Of a stretch of DNA of 64,000 nt, positions 54,412 through 64,000 are shown piece by piece. Origin of the DNA: Pseudomonas sp. DG56-2. GTDB taxonomy: Bacteria; Pseudomonadota; Gammaproteobacteria; Pseudomonadales; Pseudomonadaceae. Position numbers and translations under genes: made by a program. The stretch's first letter is position 1. The number at the start of each line of letters is the position of its first letter. The notes below the pieces were generated by a model. The model did not search any database and was not told the origin of the DNA. It saw nothing but the letters and a program-made list of their open reading frames with translations. The stretch lies in assembly GCF_004803755.1 (NCBI RefSeq), contig NZ_CP032311.1, positions 4,418,501 through 4,482,500 of the forward strand, given 5' to 3'.

Positions 54412-55770
54412 ATGAATGCCCCTTTCGATCAGCTGTCTGCTTGGCTGAAAGAACACAAGATTACCGAAGTCGAGTGCGTGGTCAGTGACCTGACCGGTAT
54501 CGCCCGCGGCAAAATTGCACCCACCAACAAGTTCCTGCATGAGCGAGGCATGCGCCTGCCGGAAAGTGTGCTGTTGCAAACGGTAACCGGGGATTTTGTC
54601 GACGACGACATCTACTACGACCTGCTTGACCCTGCCGATATCGACATGGTTTGCCGCCCAGACTCGGCCGCCGTATACGTGGTGCCATGGGCCATCGAGC
54701 CGACTGCCATCGTGATCCACGATACCTTCGATAAGCAGGGCAACCCGATTGAGCTGTCGCCACGCAACGTCCTGAAGAAAGTACTCAAGCTGTATGCCGA
54801 CAAGGGCTGGCAACCAATCGTCGCGCCGGAGATGGAATTCTACCTGACCCAGCGTTGCGAAGACCCGGACTTGCCGTTGCAGGCTCCACTGGGTCGTTCG
54901 GGCCGCGCCGAAAGCGGTCGGCAGTCGTTCTCGATCGATGCCGCCAACGAATTCGATCCGTTGTTCGAAGATGTTTACGACTGGTGCGAAGCCCAAGGCC
55001 TGGACCTCGATACGCTGATTCACGAAGACGGCCCGGCACAGATGGAAATCAACTTCCGCCATGGCGACGCCCTGGATCTGGCCGACCAGATCACCGTGTT
55101 CAAACGCACCATGCGTGAGGCTGCACTCAAGCACAACGTGACCGCTACGTTCATGGCCAAACCGGTGGGCGACGAGCCAGGCAGTGCCATGCACCTGCAT
55201 CAGAGCGTGGTTGACATCGCCACCGGCAAGCCGATCTTCGTCAATGAAGACGGCCAGATGAGCGAGTTGTTCCTGCAACACATTGGCGGCCTGCAAAAGT
55301 ACATCCCCAAGGTGTTGCCGATGTTCGCCCCCAACGTCAACTCGTTCCGCCGCTTCCTGCCCGATACCTCGGCGCCAGTGAATGTTGAATGGGGTGAGGA
55401 AAACCGTACCGTAGGCCTGCGCGTGCCTACCTCCAGCCCAGATGCAATGCGCGTGGAGAACCGCTTGCCGGGTGCCGACGCCAACCCATACCTGGCCATC
55501 GCCGCGAGCCTGTTGTGCGGTTACCTGGGCATGGTCGAGAAAATCAATCCGAGCGCCCCGGTTCAGGGCCGCGCCTACGAGCGGCGCAATTTGCGCTTGC
55601 CAATCACCATCGAAGACGCCTTGGCCAACATGGAAGACTGCCCGAGCGTGGAGCAACACCTGGGCAGCAAGTTCGTGCGCGGTTACGTGGCAGTCAAACG
55701 GGCCGAACACGAAAACTTCAAACGTGTGATCAGCTCGTGGGAGCGAGAGTTCTTGCTGCTCAGCGTTTAA
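54412..55770 (+). CDS. puuA: Gamma-glutamylputrescine synthetase-like glutamine synthetase
   Basis: Enzyme of 452 residues in the glutamine synthetase superfamily, GS-III/PuuA type, that links glutamate to putrescine or another polyamine with ATP. Conserved parts are the metal site PEMEFYLTQ (about residues 140-148), HEDGPAQMEINF, the ATP-site MAKPVGDEPGSAMHLHQSV, and the C-terminal NRLPGADANPYLAIAASLLC. Upstream is GAGGTC 5 nt before the ATG. It is first in an operon with a polyamine binding protein and a PuuB-like oxidase. Confidence 0.88.
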   Translation: MNAPFDQLSAWLKEHKITEVECVVSDLTGIARGKIAPTNKFLHERGMRLPESVLLQTVTGDFVDDDIYYDLLDPADIDMVCRPDSAAVYVVPWAIEPTAIVIHDTFDKQGNPIELSPRNVLKKVLKLYADKGWQPIVAPEMEFYLTQRCEDPDLPLQAPLGRSGRAESGRQSFSIDAANEFDPLFEDVYDWCEAQGLDLDTLIHEDGPAQMEINFRHGDALDLADQITVFKRTMREAALKHNVTATFMAKPVGDEPGSAMHLHQSVVDIATGKPIFVNEDGQMSELFLQHIGGLQKYIPKVLPMFAPNVNSFRRFLPDTSAPVNVEWGEENRTVGLRVPTSSPDAMRVENRLPGADANPYLAIAASLLCGYLGMVEKINPSAPVQGRAYERRNLRLPITIEDALANMEDCPSVEQHLGSKFVRGYVAVKRAEHENFKRVISSWEREFLLLSV

Positions 55771-55797
55771 ATCCTGCTGCGTAACAAGCATCGATAA

Positions 55798-58217
<2,420 letters not shown>

Positions 58218-58236
58218 GCCCCGCCTTCGACCCCTT

Positions 58237-58270
58237 GCCAGTGACTCAATTGCAGCTACTGTCAGTTGAG
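58237..58270. repeat. Inverted repeat after puuB
   Basis: GACTCAATTG and CAGTTGAGTC, separated by about 10 nt, form an imperfect hairpin between puuB and a lipoprotein gene; possibly a weak terminator or protein site. Confidence 0.4.
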
Positions 58271-58310
58271 TCGCGTTGCATTGGGCAACGGGTACCGAAG
58301 GGGAGAAGCC

Positions 58311-58706
58311 ATGAAGACAATCAGTAAACTCTGCTTGTCAGGTGCGCTGCTGCTGGCACTGGCTGGCTGCAGCAGCATCGATGCCCGCACTACCGAATAT
58401 GTCGGCGTTGAACACGCCGCCCCCACCGACGCAGCTCATGTTGAAGTGCTGCGCCGCGAACCTTTGCGTGCGCATACGCGCCTGGGCGAGATTCTCGTCG
58501 ATGCCAGTGTCGAGCCAGCGCCGCCTATCAGCGACGTAGAACAGAAACTGCGCAGCGAAGCCGCCAAGATTGGTGGTGATGCCGTCGTTGTGGTCTACGA
58601 CCGTATCCAGCCACTGTCGGCCTATGTCAGCGGCCCCCTGTGGGACCGTGACATACATTCTGTCGAAGGGCGCAAGCTCAAGGGCATCGTGATCAAGTAC
58701 CAGTAA
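58311..58706 (+). CDS. Small lipoprotein of unknown function
   Basis: Lipoprotein of 131 residues; the lipobox is LALAGC with Cys about residue 21. The mature part is a compact alpha/beta domain (LRSEAAKIGGDAVVVVYDRI resembles YbjQ/heavy-metal-binding-type families). GGGGAGAAG lies 2-10 nt before the ATG. It converges on the LysM/LytM gene with 1 bp between stops. Confidence 0.75.
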   Translation: MKTISKLCLSGALLLALAGCSSIDARTTEYVGVEHAAPTDAAHVEVLRREPLRAHTRLGEILVDASVEPAPPISDVEQKLRSEAAKIGGDAVVVVYDRIQPLSAYVSGPLWDRDIHSVEGRKLKGIVIKYQ

Positions 58707-58707
58707 T

Positions 58708-59394
58708 TCAACTGGCGGCCGGCAGGACACTAAGCGGATCGAGCGGCTTGCCGTTCTGGCGAATCTCGAAGTACAGCTGCACGCGATCGGCATCCAGGTC
58801 GCCTGCCTCGGCAATTTTCTGGCCCTTGCTGACAGTTTGCCCTTCCTTGACCAGCAGTTTGCTGTTGTGGCCGTAGACACTGGCATGGGAGGGACCATGC
58901 TGAAGGATGATCAGGTTGCCGTAGCCGCGGATATTCGTTGCGAACGCCACTTTGCCGCCGAGGCTGGCGAACACCGGTTGCCCTTGAGTGGCGGCAATAC
59001 GAATGCCTTTGCTGAGTTTATCCGCCGCAGAGTAGCGACCAATCACCGCGCCCTGTACCGGCCACGCCCAACCGCGCAGCGTCACCTTGGTGGCCGGGGC
59101 AACCGATTTGCGCTTGCTGGCAGTAGTGGTTCTGTTTCGTGACGTAGCTTTCGATCCGCCGAACCGAATTGTCTGACCGACATTAACCGCATAGGGCGGG
59201 CTGATCCCGTTATAGCGCGCCAGTTCCTTGAAGTTCCAGCCGTGACGCGTGGCAATCGAGTACAGCGTGTCGCCACGTTTGACCTTGTAGCTACCGGCTA
59301 CCACCTTGTTGGCAGAAACCCCGGAACTTGGGGAGTGAGAGCTACAAGCAGATACCGCCAACATGAGGGCGATCAGAACAGACCTGAAAAACAC
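58708..59394 (-). CDS. LysM/LytM lipoprotein with degenerate active site (NlpD-like)
   Basis: Lipoprotein of 228 residues: lipobox AVSAC (Cys about 17), LysM domain (YKVKRGDTLYSIATRHGWNF, about residues 36-55) and a C-terminal M23 fold. In active M23 peptidases the zinc ligands are HxxxD and HxH; here the positions read KGIRIAA and QLYFEIR, so both are lost. Such proteins usually activate amidases during cell division, as NlpD and EnvC do. No amidase is nearby. Confidence 0.88.
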   Translation of the reverse strand: MFFRSVLIALMLAVSACSSHSPSSGVSANKVVAGSYKVKRGDTLYSIATRHGWNFKELARYNGISPPYAVNVGQTIRFGGSKATSRNRTTTASKRKSVAPATKVTLRGWAWPVQGAVIGRYSAADKLSKGIRIAATQGQPVFASLGGKVAFATNIRGYGNLIILQHGPSHASVYGHNSKLLVKEGQTVSKGQKIAEAGDLDADRVQLYFEIRQNGKPLDPLSVLPAAS

Positions 59395-59446
59395 ACAACA
59401 TCCTTTTCCCGCAGGAGCTACTGGCCAAGCGGGCGATCATAAATGA

Positions 59447-60070
59447 TTACTGGGCCTTGCGCGTCCTGATGTAGGCGAGGAATGCCTCCTGGTCGGTGCT
59501 GCACAACATTCTCGCCACCGCCTTGACCTCTTCCATCGGCCAATCCCACCACGCGGCCTCAAGCAGCAGGGCACGAACGTCCTCTTCGAAGCGCCACCTG
59601 ATCTGCTTGCAGGGGTTACCACCCACCACGGCGAAAGGCGGCACGTCACGGGTAACGACGGCACCAGCTGCCACAATGGCACCGTGGCCAATGGTTACAC
59701 CGGAGAGAATGACTGCATTGGTACAGATCCAGCAGTCACTGCCGATGACCACATCACCTTTGCTCGGGGCGTAATCCTTGATGTCGCGAACTTCATCGAC
59801 CATCGCTGGGAAAGGATAAGTCGTCAGCCAGTCGGTGCGGTGTTCACCGCCGAGGAGAATTTGCACACCTTCTGCGATCGAGGTGTAGGAACCCACTTTA
59901 AGCACCGTGTCATCACCGAACTCAATCACTTCGGGGATTCCGTAGGTTCCGGTACCGATGGTGTATCGAGGGTATCTAAGGCGGATCTTCTCGGCCTTGC
60001 GTTCAAGCCTGTCCATCGCGCGCAGTCGCTTGTACTCTCGGCGATCCTTCAGCATCTCGAAAAGCTTCAC
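59447..60070 (-). CDS. CatB-type O-acetyltransferase (hexapeptide repeat)
   Basis: Cytoplasmic left-handed beta-helix acetyltransferase of 207 residues. Hexapeptide repeats run from [20 protein letters not shown] through [20 protein letters not shown] to [20 protein letters not shown]; the catalytic His is in GEHRTDWLT. The C-terminus is helical as in xenobiotic acetyltransferases. It is 49 bp beyond the glycosyltransferase, so the pair may modify a surface sugar. Confidence 0.88.
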   Translation of the reverse strand: MKLFEMLKDRREYKRLRAMDRLERKAEKIRLRYPRYTIGTGTYGIPEVIEFGDDTVLKVGSYTSIAEGVQILLGGEHRTDWLTTYPFPAMVDEVRDIKDYAPSKGDVVIGSDCWICTNAVILSGVTIGHGAIVAAGAVVTRDVPPFAVVGGNPCKQIRWRFEEDVRALLLEAAWWDWPMEEVKAVARMLCSTDQEAFLAYIRTRKAQ

Positions 60071-60119
60071 AGGTTGATCCTTGCGTGCAGTTGTTATCGT
60101 TTTTGTAGGCGGATGAACA

Positions 60120-61031
60120 TCAACGGTGCAGTACGAGACGCTTCAGTCGTTTGAACGTCGTACGGTTGAAATGACGCAACGGAATGGAGCGCAGCAAGCT
60201 CCATGCGTACTTTTTGTCTGACACCACAGCGTACTTCAAGGCCTTGTGAATCAGGACCGAGCGGCCCTTCTCGTAACCTGGATGATCTTGAAAAGGCGCC
60301 ATGGCCTGCAGGTCGGCATCAAGCAATACCTTGAAGCGCCGCGACAAGTTATTGGGATGCCGACGATAGCGCGTAACCACCACCGGCAACTCATGAATCT
60401 CGTAACCCTTGCTGGCAATACGCAAGGTCATCTGGAAATCCTGAACCTTGATCGCAGGATCGTAGAAGCCCGCAGCCTTCATCGCCTCCATCCGGTACAG
60501 CGCACCCGGCGCCCCCATGACCACAGCGTCACTGACGATCTCGTCGAAACTGAACTTCTTCACCTTGCTACGGTGCTGGGTTTTTATCTCGACGCCATCG
60601 CTGTCCATATAGGCAATCAACGCACCAACGCAGCCGACCTTGGGGTGCTCATCGAGATAGCGAACTCGGGTGCTGATCGAATGAGGGAGCATGATGTCAT
60701 CCAGGTCAGGCGTTGAAACATAAACGCCTTTGGCGTGGGCCAGGCCATTGTTCAATGTGGCACTGACCCCCTGGTTGGGCTGAGTGTAGAGCTGAAAATC
60801 GTAGGTTTGCTGCAAGGCGCGCAACATGGCGAGACTATTGTCGGTCGAGCCGTCATCGACAATGATCACTTCAAAGTTGCCATAGTCCTGGGCGAAGATG
60901 CTCTGCAGGGCTACTTCGAGGTACTTCTCGGCGTTATAGCAAGGGGCAACAATCGATACCAGTGGTTGACTGCTCACGGCCTCGGAACCTGCGTTGATAC
61001 GACCTTCAGTCATAGCTACTTCATGCCTCAT
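60120..61031 (-). CDS. Family 2 glycosyltransferase
   Basis: Inverting glycosyltransferase of 303 residues, GT-A fold. The nucleotide-sugar site is [20 protein letters not shown] with [12 protein letters not shown] (about residues 25-65), and the DxD-like metal motif is in [14 protein letters not shown] lies before the nearer ATG (61013), so that start is also possible. No membrane segment is seen. Acceptor unknown; it may decorate LPS or another glycan with the acetyltransferase. Confidence 0.88.
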   Translation of the reverse strand: MRHEVAMTEGRINAGSEAVSSQPLVSIVAPCYNAEKYLEVALQSIFAQDYGNFEVIIVDDGSTDNSLAMLRALQQTYDFQLYTQPNQGVSATLNNGLAHAKGVYVSTPDLDDIMLPHSISTRVRYLDEHPKVGCVGALIAYMDSDGVEIKTQHRSKVKKFSFDEIVSDAVVMGAPGALYRMEAMKAAGFYDPAIKVQDFQMTLRIASKGYEIHELPVVVTRYRRHPNNLSRRFKVLLDADLQAMAPFQDHPGYEKGRSVLIHKALKYAVVSDKKYAWSLLRSIPLRHFNRTTFKRLKRLVLHR

Positions 61032-61166
61032 GCGTGACCCGCAAAGCGGGCCTATTCCTGATTGTCATGCATTCAAGTGGAAAACCATGATGCGGGAACT
61101 TGAGTGTTTTGTCATGAACCCACGGTGAGACACGCAGTACTCCAGACAATCAAAAAGATGAAAACG

Positions 61167-61200
61167 AAAAAGCCCGCGACCTTTGCAGGACGCGGGCTTT
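61167..61200 (-). terminator. Terminator after tRNA-Lys
   Basis: AAAAAGCCCGCG and CGCGGGCTTT form a stem with a loop of about 12 nt, flanked by A/T runs, just downstream of the tRNA on the minus strand. Confidence 0.8.
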
Positions 61201-61213
61201 GACTTACAGCATA

Positions 61214-61289
61214 TGGTGGGTCGTGTAGGATTCGAACCTACGACCAATTGGTTAAAAGCCAACTGCTCTACCAACTGAGCTAACGACCC
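61214..61289 (-). tRNA. tRNA-Lys (anticodon TTT)
   Basis: A 76-nt gene with encoded CCA. It begins GGGTCGTTAGCTCAGTTGGT, the anticodon loop is CTTTTAA (anticodon TTT), and the T arm is GTTCGAATC. It is adjacent to queC-queE-cpoB-pal, the usual pseudomonad arrangement. Confidence 0.97.
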
Positions 61290-61350
61290 GTTGGATGGCG
61301 CGTATAATACTGATTTCTAACAGGAAATCAACACCCCATCGCAAAATAAT

Positions 61351-62025
61351 TTAAAAATATCGTGTTGGGTCTTCTACACCCGCTGCTTTAAAGCCATCGG
61401 CGCGCAGGCGGCAGCTGTCACATTTACCGCACGCACGGCCTTCGTCGTCGGCCTGGTAGCAGGAAACGGTAAGACTGTAATCGACACCATGGGCAACGCC
61501 GGCCTGAACGATTTGCGCCTTGCTCAAGTTCTGCAGCGGCGCCTGGATACGAAAGCCCTGCCCTTCTACACCGGCTTTGGTGGCAAGGTTAGCCATGCGC
61601 TCGAATGCTTTGACGAACTCTGGGCGGCAATCCGGATAACCCGAGTAGTCCACGGCATTGACGCCAATGAAGATATCCCGCGCCTCGAGCACCTCTGCCC
61701 AACCAAGCGCCAGCGACAGGAACACAGTATTGCGCGCCGGCACGTAGGTTACCGGAATGCCCTCAGAGGGCGCCTCGGGCACATCGATGCTGCTGTCGGT
61801 CAAGGCCGAGCCGCCAATCCCGTCCAGGTTCAAGCCAATCACTTTATGCTCGACCACACCCAGGTCACGGGCCACTCGCGCAGCAGCGTTCAACTCGGCA
61901 CGGTGACGCTGGCCATAGTCGAAACTCATGGTGTAGCACTTGTAGCCATCGGCCTTGGCCATGGCCACCACGGTTGCCGAATCAAGGCCACCGGAAAGCA
62001 GGATTACCGCACGTTTCTCAGTCAT
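61351..62025 (-). CDS. queC: 7-cyano-7-deazaguanine synthase
   Basis: Queuosine biosynthesis enzyme of 224 residues that makes preQ0 from carboxydeazaguanine, ATP and ammonia. The PP-loop is [20 protein letters not shown] and the zinc cysteine cluster is [20 protein letters not shown] near the C-terminus. The ATG at 62025 has AGGAG 8 nt upstream; the GTG at 62034 is too close to that site. It is 14 bp after queE. Confidence 0.96.
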   Translation of the reverse strand: MTEKRAVILLSGGLDSATVVAMAKADGYKCYTMSFDYGQRHRAELNAAARVARDLGVVEHKVIGLNLDGIGGSALTDSSIDVPEAPSEGIPVTYVPARNTVFLSLALGWAEVLEARDIFIGVNAVDYSGYPDCRPEFVKAFERMANLATKAGVEGQGFRIQAPLQNLSKAQIVQAGVAHGVDYSLTVSCYQADDEGRACGKCDSCRLRADGFKAAGVEDPTRYF

Positions 62026-62039
62026 TGCATTCACTCCTG

Positions 62040-62687
62040 TCAGCGTCCCGGCTCGTCATTCCACAGCAGCTTGTGCAACTGCATCTGAAAACGAACCGGC
62101 AAATTGTCGGCCACAATCCAATCAGCGAGATCTGTAGCGCTCACCTGGTGATGGCTCGGCGAAAACAGCACTTCACCCGCACGTTTTTCCAGACCGTACT
62201 GAATGAGCTTTGACACCGCCCAGTCGTAGTCTTCCCGCGAACAGATTACGAACTTGACCTGGTCATTTGCGCCCAGCAGTTCGATGTTCTCGTAACGGTT
62301 GCGGTGCACTTCCTCGGAGCCCGGCGTTTTCAGGTCCACAACCCGACTGACGCGCGTATCCACCTTGGAGATATCCAGCGCGCCGCTGGTCTCGAGCGAA
62401 ACCTCGTAACCTGCATCGCACAGCTGCTTGAGCAAAGGAATGGCATTGGGCTGGGCCAGCGGCTCACCCCCGGTGACACAGACATAGCGCGGCTTGAAGC
62501 CTGCTACCTGCTCAAGGATAGAGTCGAGTGTGCGCACGGTGCCGCCACTGAAGGCATATTCGCTGTCGCAATACTGGCAGCGCAACGGGCAGCCGGTGAG
62601 ACGGACAAAAACCGTGGGCAAGCCAGCGGTGCGCGTTTCACCCTGCAAAGAGTAAAAAACTTCGGTAATACGTAATGTGTCTTGCAT
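62040..62687 (-). CDS. queE: 7-carboxy-7-deazaguanine synthase
   Basis: Radical SAM enzyme of 215 residues in the queuosine pathway. The cluster motif is [20 protein letters not shown] (three cysteines, CxxxCxxC), preceded by [12 protein letters not shown], and [10 protein letters not shown] follows. The ATG at 62687 is preferred; a GTG at 62696 is possible and no strong ribosome site decides it. Confidence 0.95.
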   Translation of the reverse strand: MQDTLRITEVFYSLQGETRTAGLPTVFVRLTGCPLRCQYCDSEYAFSGGTVRTLDSILEQVAGFKPRYVCVTGGEPLAQPNAIPLLKQLCDAGYEVSLETSGALDISKVDTRVSRVVDLKTPGSEEVHRNRYENIELLGANDQVKFVICSREDYDWAVSKLIQYGLEKRAGEVLFSPSHHQVSATDLADWIVADNLPVRFQMQLHKLLWNDEPGR

Positions 62688-62802
62688 AGTCGCCACGGGC
62701 GTAACAGCTAAACAGGCTGTCCGCCTCCGTCAGGCACTGCTGAAAACCCGGCATCGCGTAGTTTTCAGCAGCGTAGTTCAATAAAAGGGCAGAGATTCTA
62801 AC

Positions 62803-62835
62803 GAAAAAACCCGCGGCAAGCGCGGGTTTCTTTTG
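62803..62835 (-). terminator. Terminator after cpoB
   Basis: AAACCCGCG-GCAA-GCGCGGGTTT forms a GC-rich stem with flanking A and T runs, 12-44 bp beyond the cpoB stop. Confidence 0.85.
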
Positions 62836-62846
62836 AAACAGCTGGT

Positions 62847-63659
62847 TTAGAGCTTTTGCAGATCGCGCTGAGCGAGCTGTGCTGCGGAGGTACCCGGGTA
62901 CTGGGTGATGACCTGTTGCAAAATGCCCTTGACCCGGTCGGTGTGGCCCAGGCGGCGCTCTACATCGGCTAGCTTGTACAGCGAATCCGGCACTTTGTTG
63001 TGCTTGGGATACAGCTGGCTGACCTTGGCAAAGGCTTGCCCTGCAGCTTGCAGATCACCCTTGGCCAGGTTCACTTCACCCAACCAGTACTGGGCATTGC
63101 CGGCGTACTGACTGTTGGGGTACTTGCGCAGAAAGGCGTTGAACGCCTGGCTGGCCTTGTCGAAATCCTTGGCTTTGATCAGGTCGAAAGCAGCATCGTA
63201 GTAGAGCTTTTCTTTGGCCGGATCACCAGGTTCGCTGCTGGCTGCTGGTTGTTGCGCAGCGGCAGCCCCTGCAGCGGCGCCGGCGGCTTCGCCACCCGCG
63301 GAAGAATTCTGTGGAGCCTCGGCAGGAGCGCCGGTTCCAATACGCCGATCCAGGTCCTGGTATCGCTCCAGGCTTTCCTGTTTCATGCGCGCAACATCGT
63401 TTTGCAACTCTTCGATGATGCCTTGTTGACGCGATAGCTGATCCTGCATTTGCTGCAGTTGCATGAACAGCTGACCCTGCGCCGAGGCAGGGGCGGTAAC
63501 CCCTCCCCCGGCGTAGGCGCCGTTCGTACCATAACCCGATGGCGGATAGCTGCTTGCGCCGCTATAGCCAGCGTTGTCATCAACAACAGGAACCTCAGCC
63601 CAGGCCACGAGTGGCAGGCTGAGCGCCAGGACGGTTAGAGCACGACGGCACGTTCGCAT
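62847..63659 (-). CDS. cpoB: Cell division coordinator CpoB (YbgF)
   Basis: Periplasmic protein of 270 residues of the Tol-Pal system, coordinating outer-membrane constriction with peptidoglycan synthesis. The signal peptide ends at AWA-EV. A coiled coil (LFMQLQQMQDQLSRQQGIIE, residues about 64-83) is followed by an Ala/Gly-rich linker and three C-terminal TPR units (YYDAAFDLIKAKDFDKASQA onward). It is 6 bp after pal in the expected order. Confidence 0.94.
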   Translation of the reverse strand: MRTCRRALTVLALSLPLVAWAEVPVVDDNAGYSGASSYPPSGYGTNGAYAGGGVTAPASAQGQLFMQLQQMQDQLSRQQGIIEELQNDVARMKQESLERYQDLDRRIGTGAPAEAPQNSSAGGEAAGAAAGAAAAQQPAASSEPGDPAKEKLYYDAAFDLIKAKDFDKASQAFNAFLRKYPNSQYAGNAQYWLGEVNLAKGDLQAAGQAFAKVSQLYPKHNKVPDSLYKLADVERRLGHTDRVKGILQQVITQYPGTSAAQLAQRDLQKL

Positions 63660-63665
63660 ATCGAA

Positions 63666-64000
63666 TTACTTACGCAGTTCGACGCGACGGTTTTGAGCCC
63701 AGGACTGCTCGTCGTTGCCGGTAGCAACTGGACGCTCTTCGCCGTAGGAAACCAGTTCCAGCTGAGCAGGAGAGACGCCTTGCAGAACCAGGTAGCGTTG
63801 AACGGCTTTCGCACGACGCTCGCCCAGAGCCATGTTGTATTCGCGAGTACCACGCTCGTCGGTGTTACCTTCCAGCACGACGCGAGCGCCGTTGCCTTTC
63901 AGGTCCTTGGCATGAACGTCCAGAGCGCGCATGGCTTCTGGCTTCAGGTCCGAGCTGTCGTATTCGAAGTAGAAGGTGGTGATTGCGCGCAGAGCAGCTT
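63666..64000 (-). CDS. pal: Peptidoglycan-associated lipoprotein, partial (C-terminal part)
   Basis: The 5' end lies outside the window; 111 residues are visible. The OmpA-like peptidoglycan-binding domain is clear: [56 protein letters not shown] and the closing QNRRVELRK. It anchors the outer membrane to peptidoglycan with TolB. Confidence 0.96.
   Translation of the reverse strand, partial: AALRAITTFYFEYDSSDLKPEAMRALDVHAKDLKGNGARVVLEGNTDERGTREYNMALGERRAKAVQRYLVLQGVSPAQLELVSYGEERPVATGNDEQSWAQNRRVELRK

Overview
The window is a Pseudomonas-like chromosome (high G+C, fluorescens/putida-type gene content and gene order) carrying one low-G+C mobile element. Host signatures are the adjacent queC-queE-cpoB-pal genes with tRNA-Lys, the dapA-bamC-MBL-purC operon opposite gcvR-bcp, and nadA, puuA/puuB-type polyamine genes and a Pseudomonas-style REP sequence. 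All family names come from reading the translations; no database search was run.

Region 1 (1-15.2 kb): an amino-acid permease, a LysR regulator and an AGCS alanine/glycine symporter. Then comes a block with a DUF1329/DUF1302 envelope pair, a secreted P1-nuclease/phospholipase C-like protein, an FGGY kinase, a GlpD-like flavoprotein, an alkyl-DHAP-synthase-like flavoprotein and a divergent AraC regulator. The last group looks like a catabolic route for a glycerol derivative, possibly an alkylglycerol. Region 2 (15.2-27.8 kb): a lone fimbrial-like protein, a TetR regulator, an orphan betaine-type binding protein with a VOC enzyme behind a double palindrome, a periplasmic-type KatG next to OxyR, a YeiE-like regulator with a YeiH transporter, and an autotransporter overlapping a lipoprotein hydrolase.

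Region 3 (27,887-41,500) is an integrative mobilizable element of about 13.6 kb inserted in the 3' end of tRNA-Ser(CGA). It has an 18-bp direct repeat at its ends, a tyrosine integrase, paired TGCTACAAA motifs 13 bp apart at both ends (probable integrase arm sites), a candidate oriT, a MobC-like/relaxase pair and a Rep-like initiator with iteron-like repeats. Rep heads a tightly packed six-gene operon that includes a TraQ/IcmC-like membrane protein and secreted proteins. Its cargo includes a TPR-HEPN (LA2681-like) protein, a secreted unknown, and a compact DuOB / DUF488 / SLOG-like+DUF4326 operon. The last is the best candidate for an undescribed conflict or nucleotide-handling system. The element separates tRNA-Ser from its old terminator and carries a replacement.

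Region 4 (41.5-64 kb): housekeeping and catabolic core genes. These are purC, an MBL hydrolase, bamC, dapA, gcvR, bcp, an AI-2E-type permease, a TusA-like protein, a BepA-like protease, nadA, a YdgA-like protein and an oxaloacetate decarboxylase-like enzyme. They are followed by an AraC regulator opposite a gamma-glutamylputrescine operon, a degenerate LytM lipoprotein, an acetyltransferase with a glycosyltransferase, tRNA-Lys, queC, queE, cpoB and the 3' part of pal, which runs off the window.
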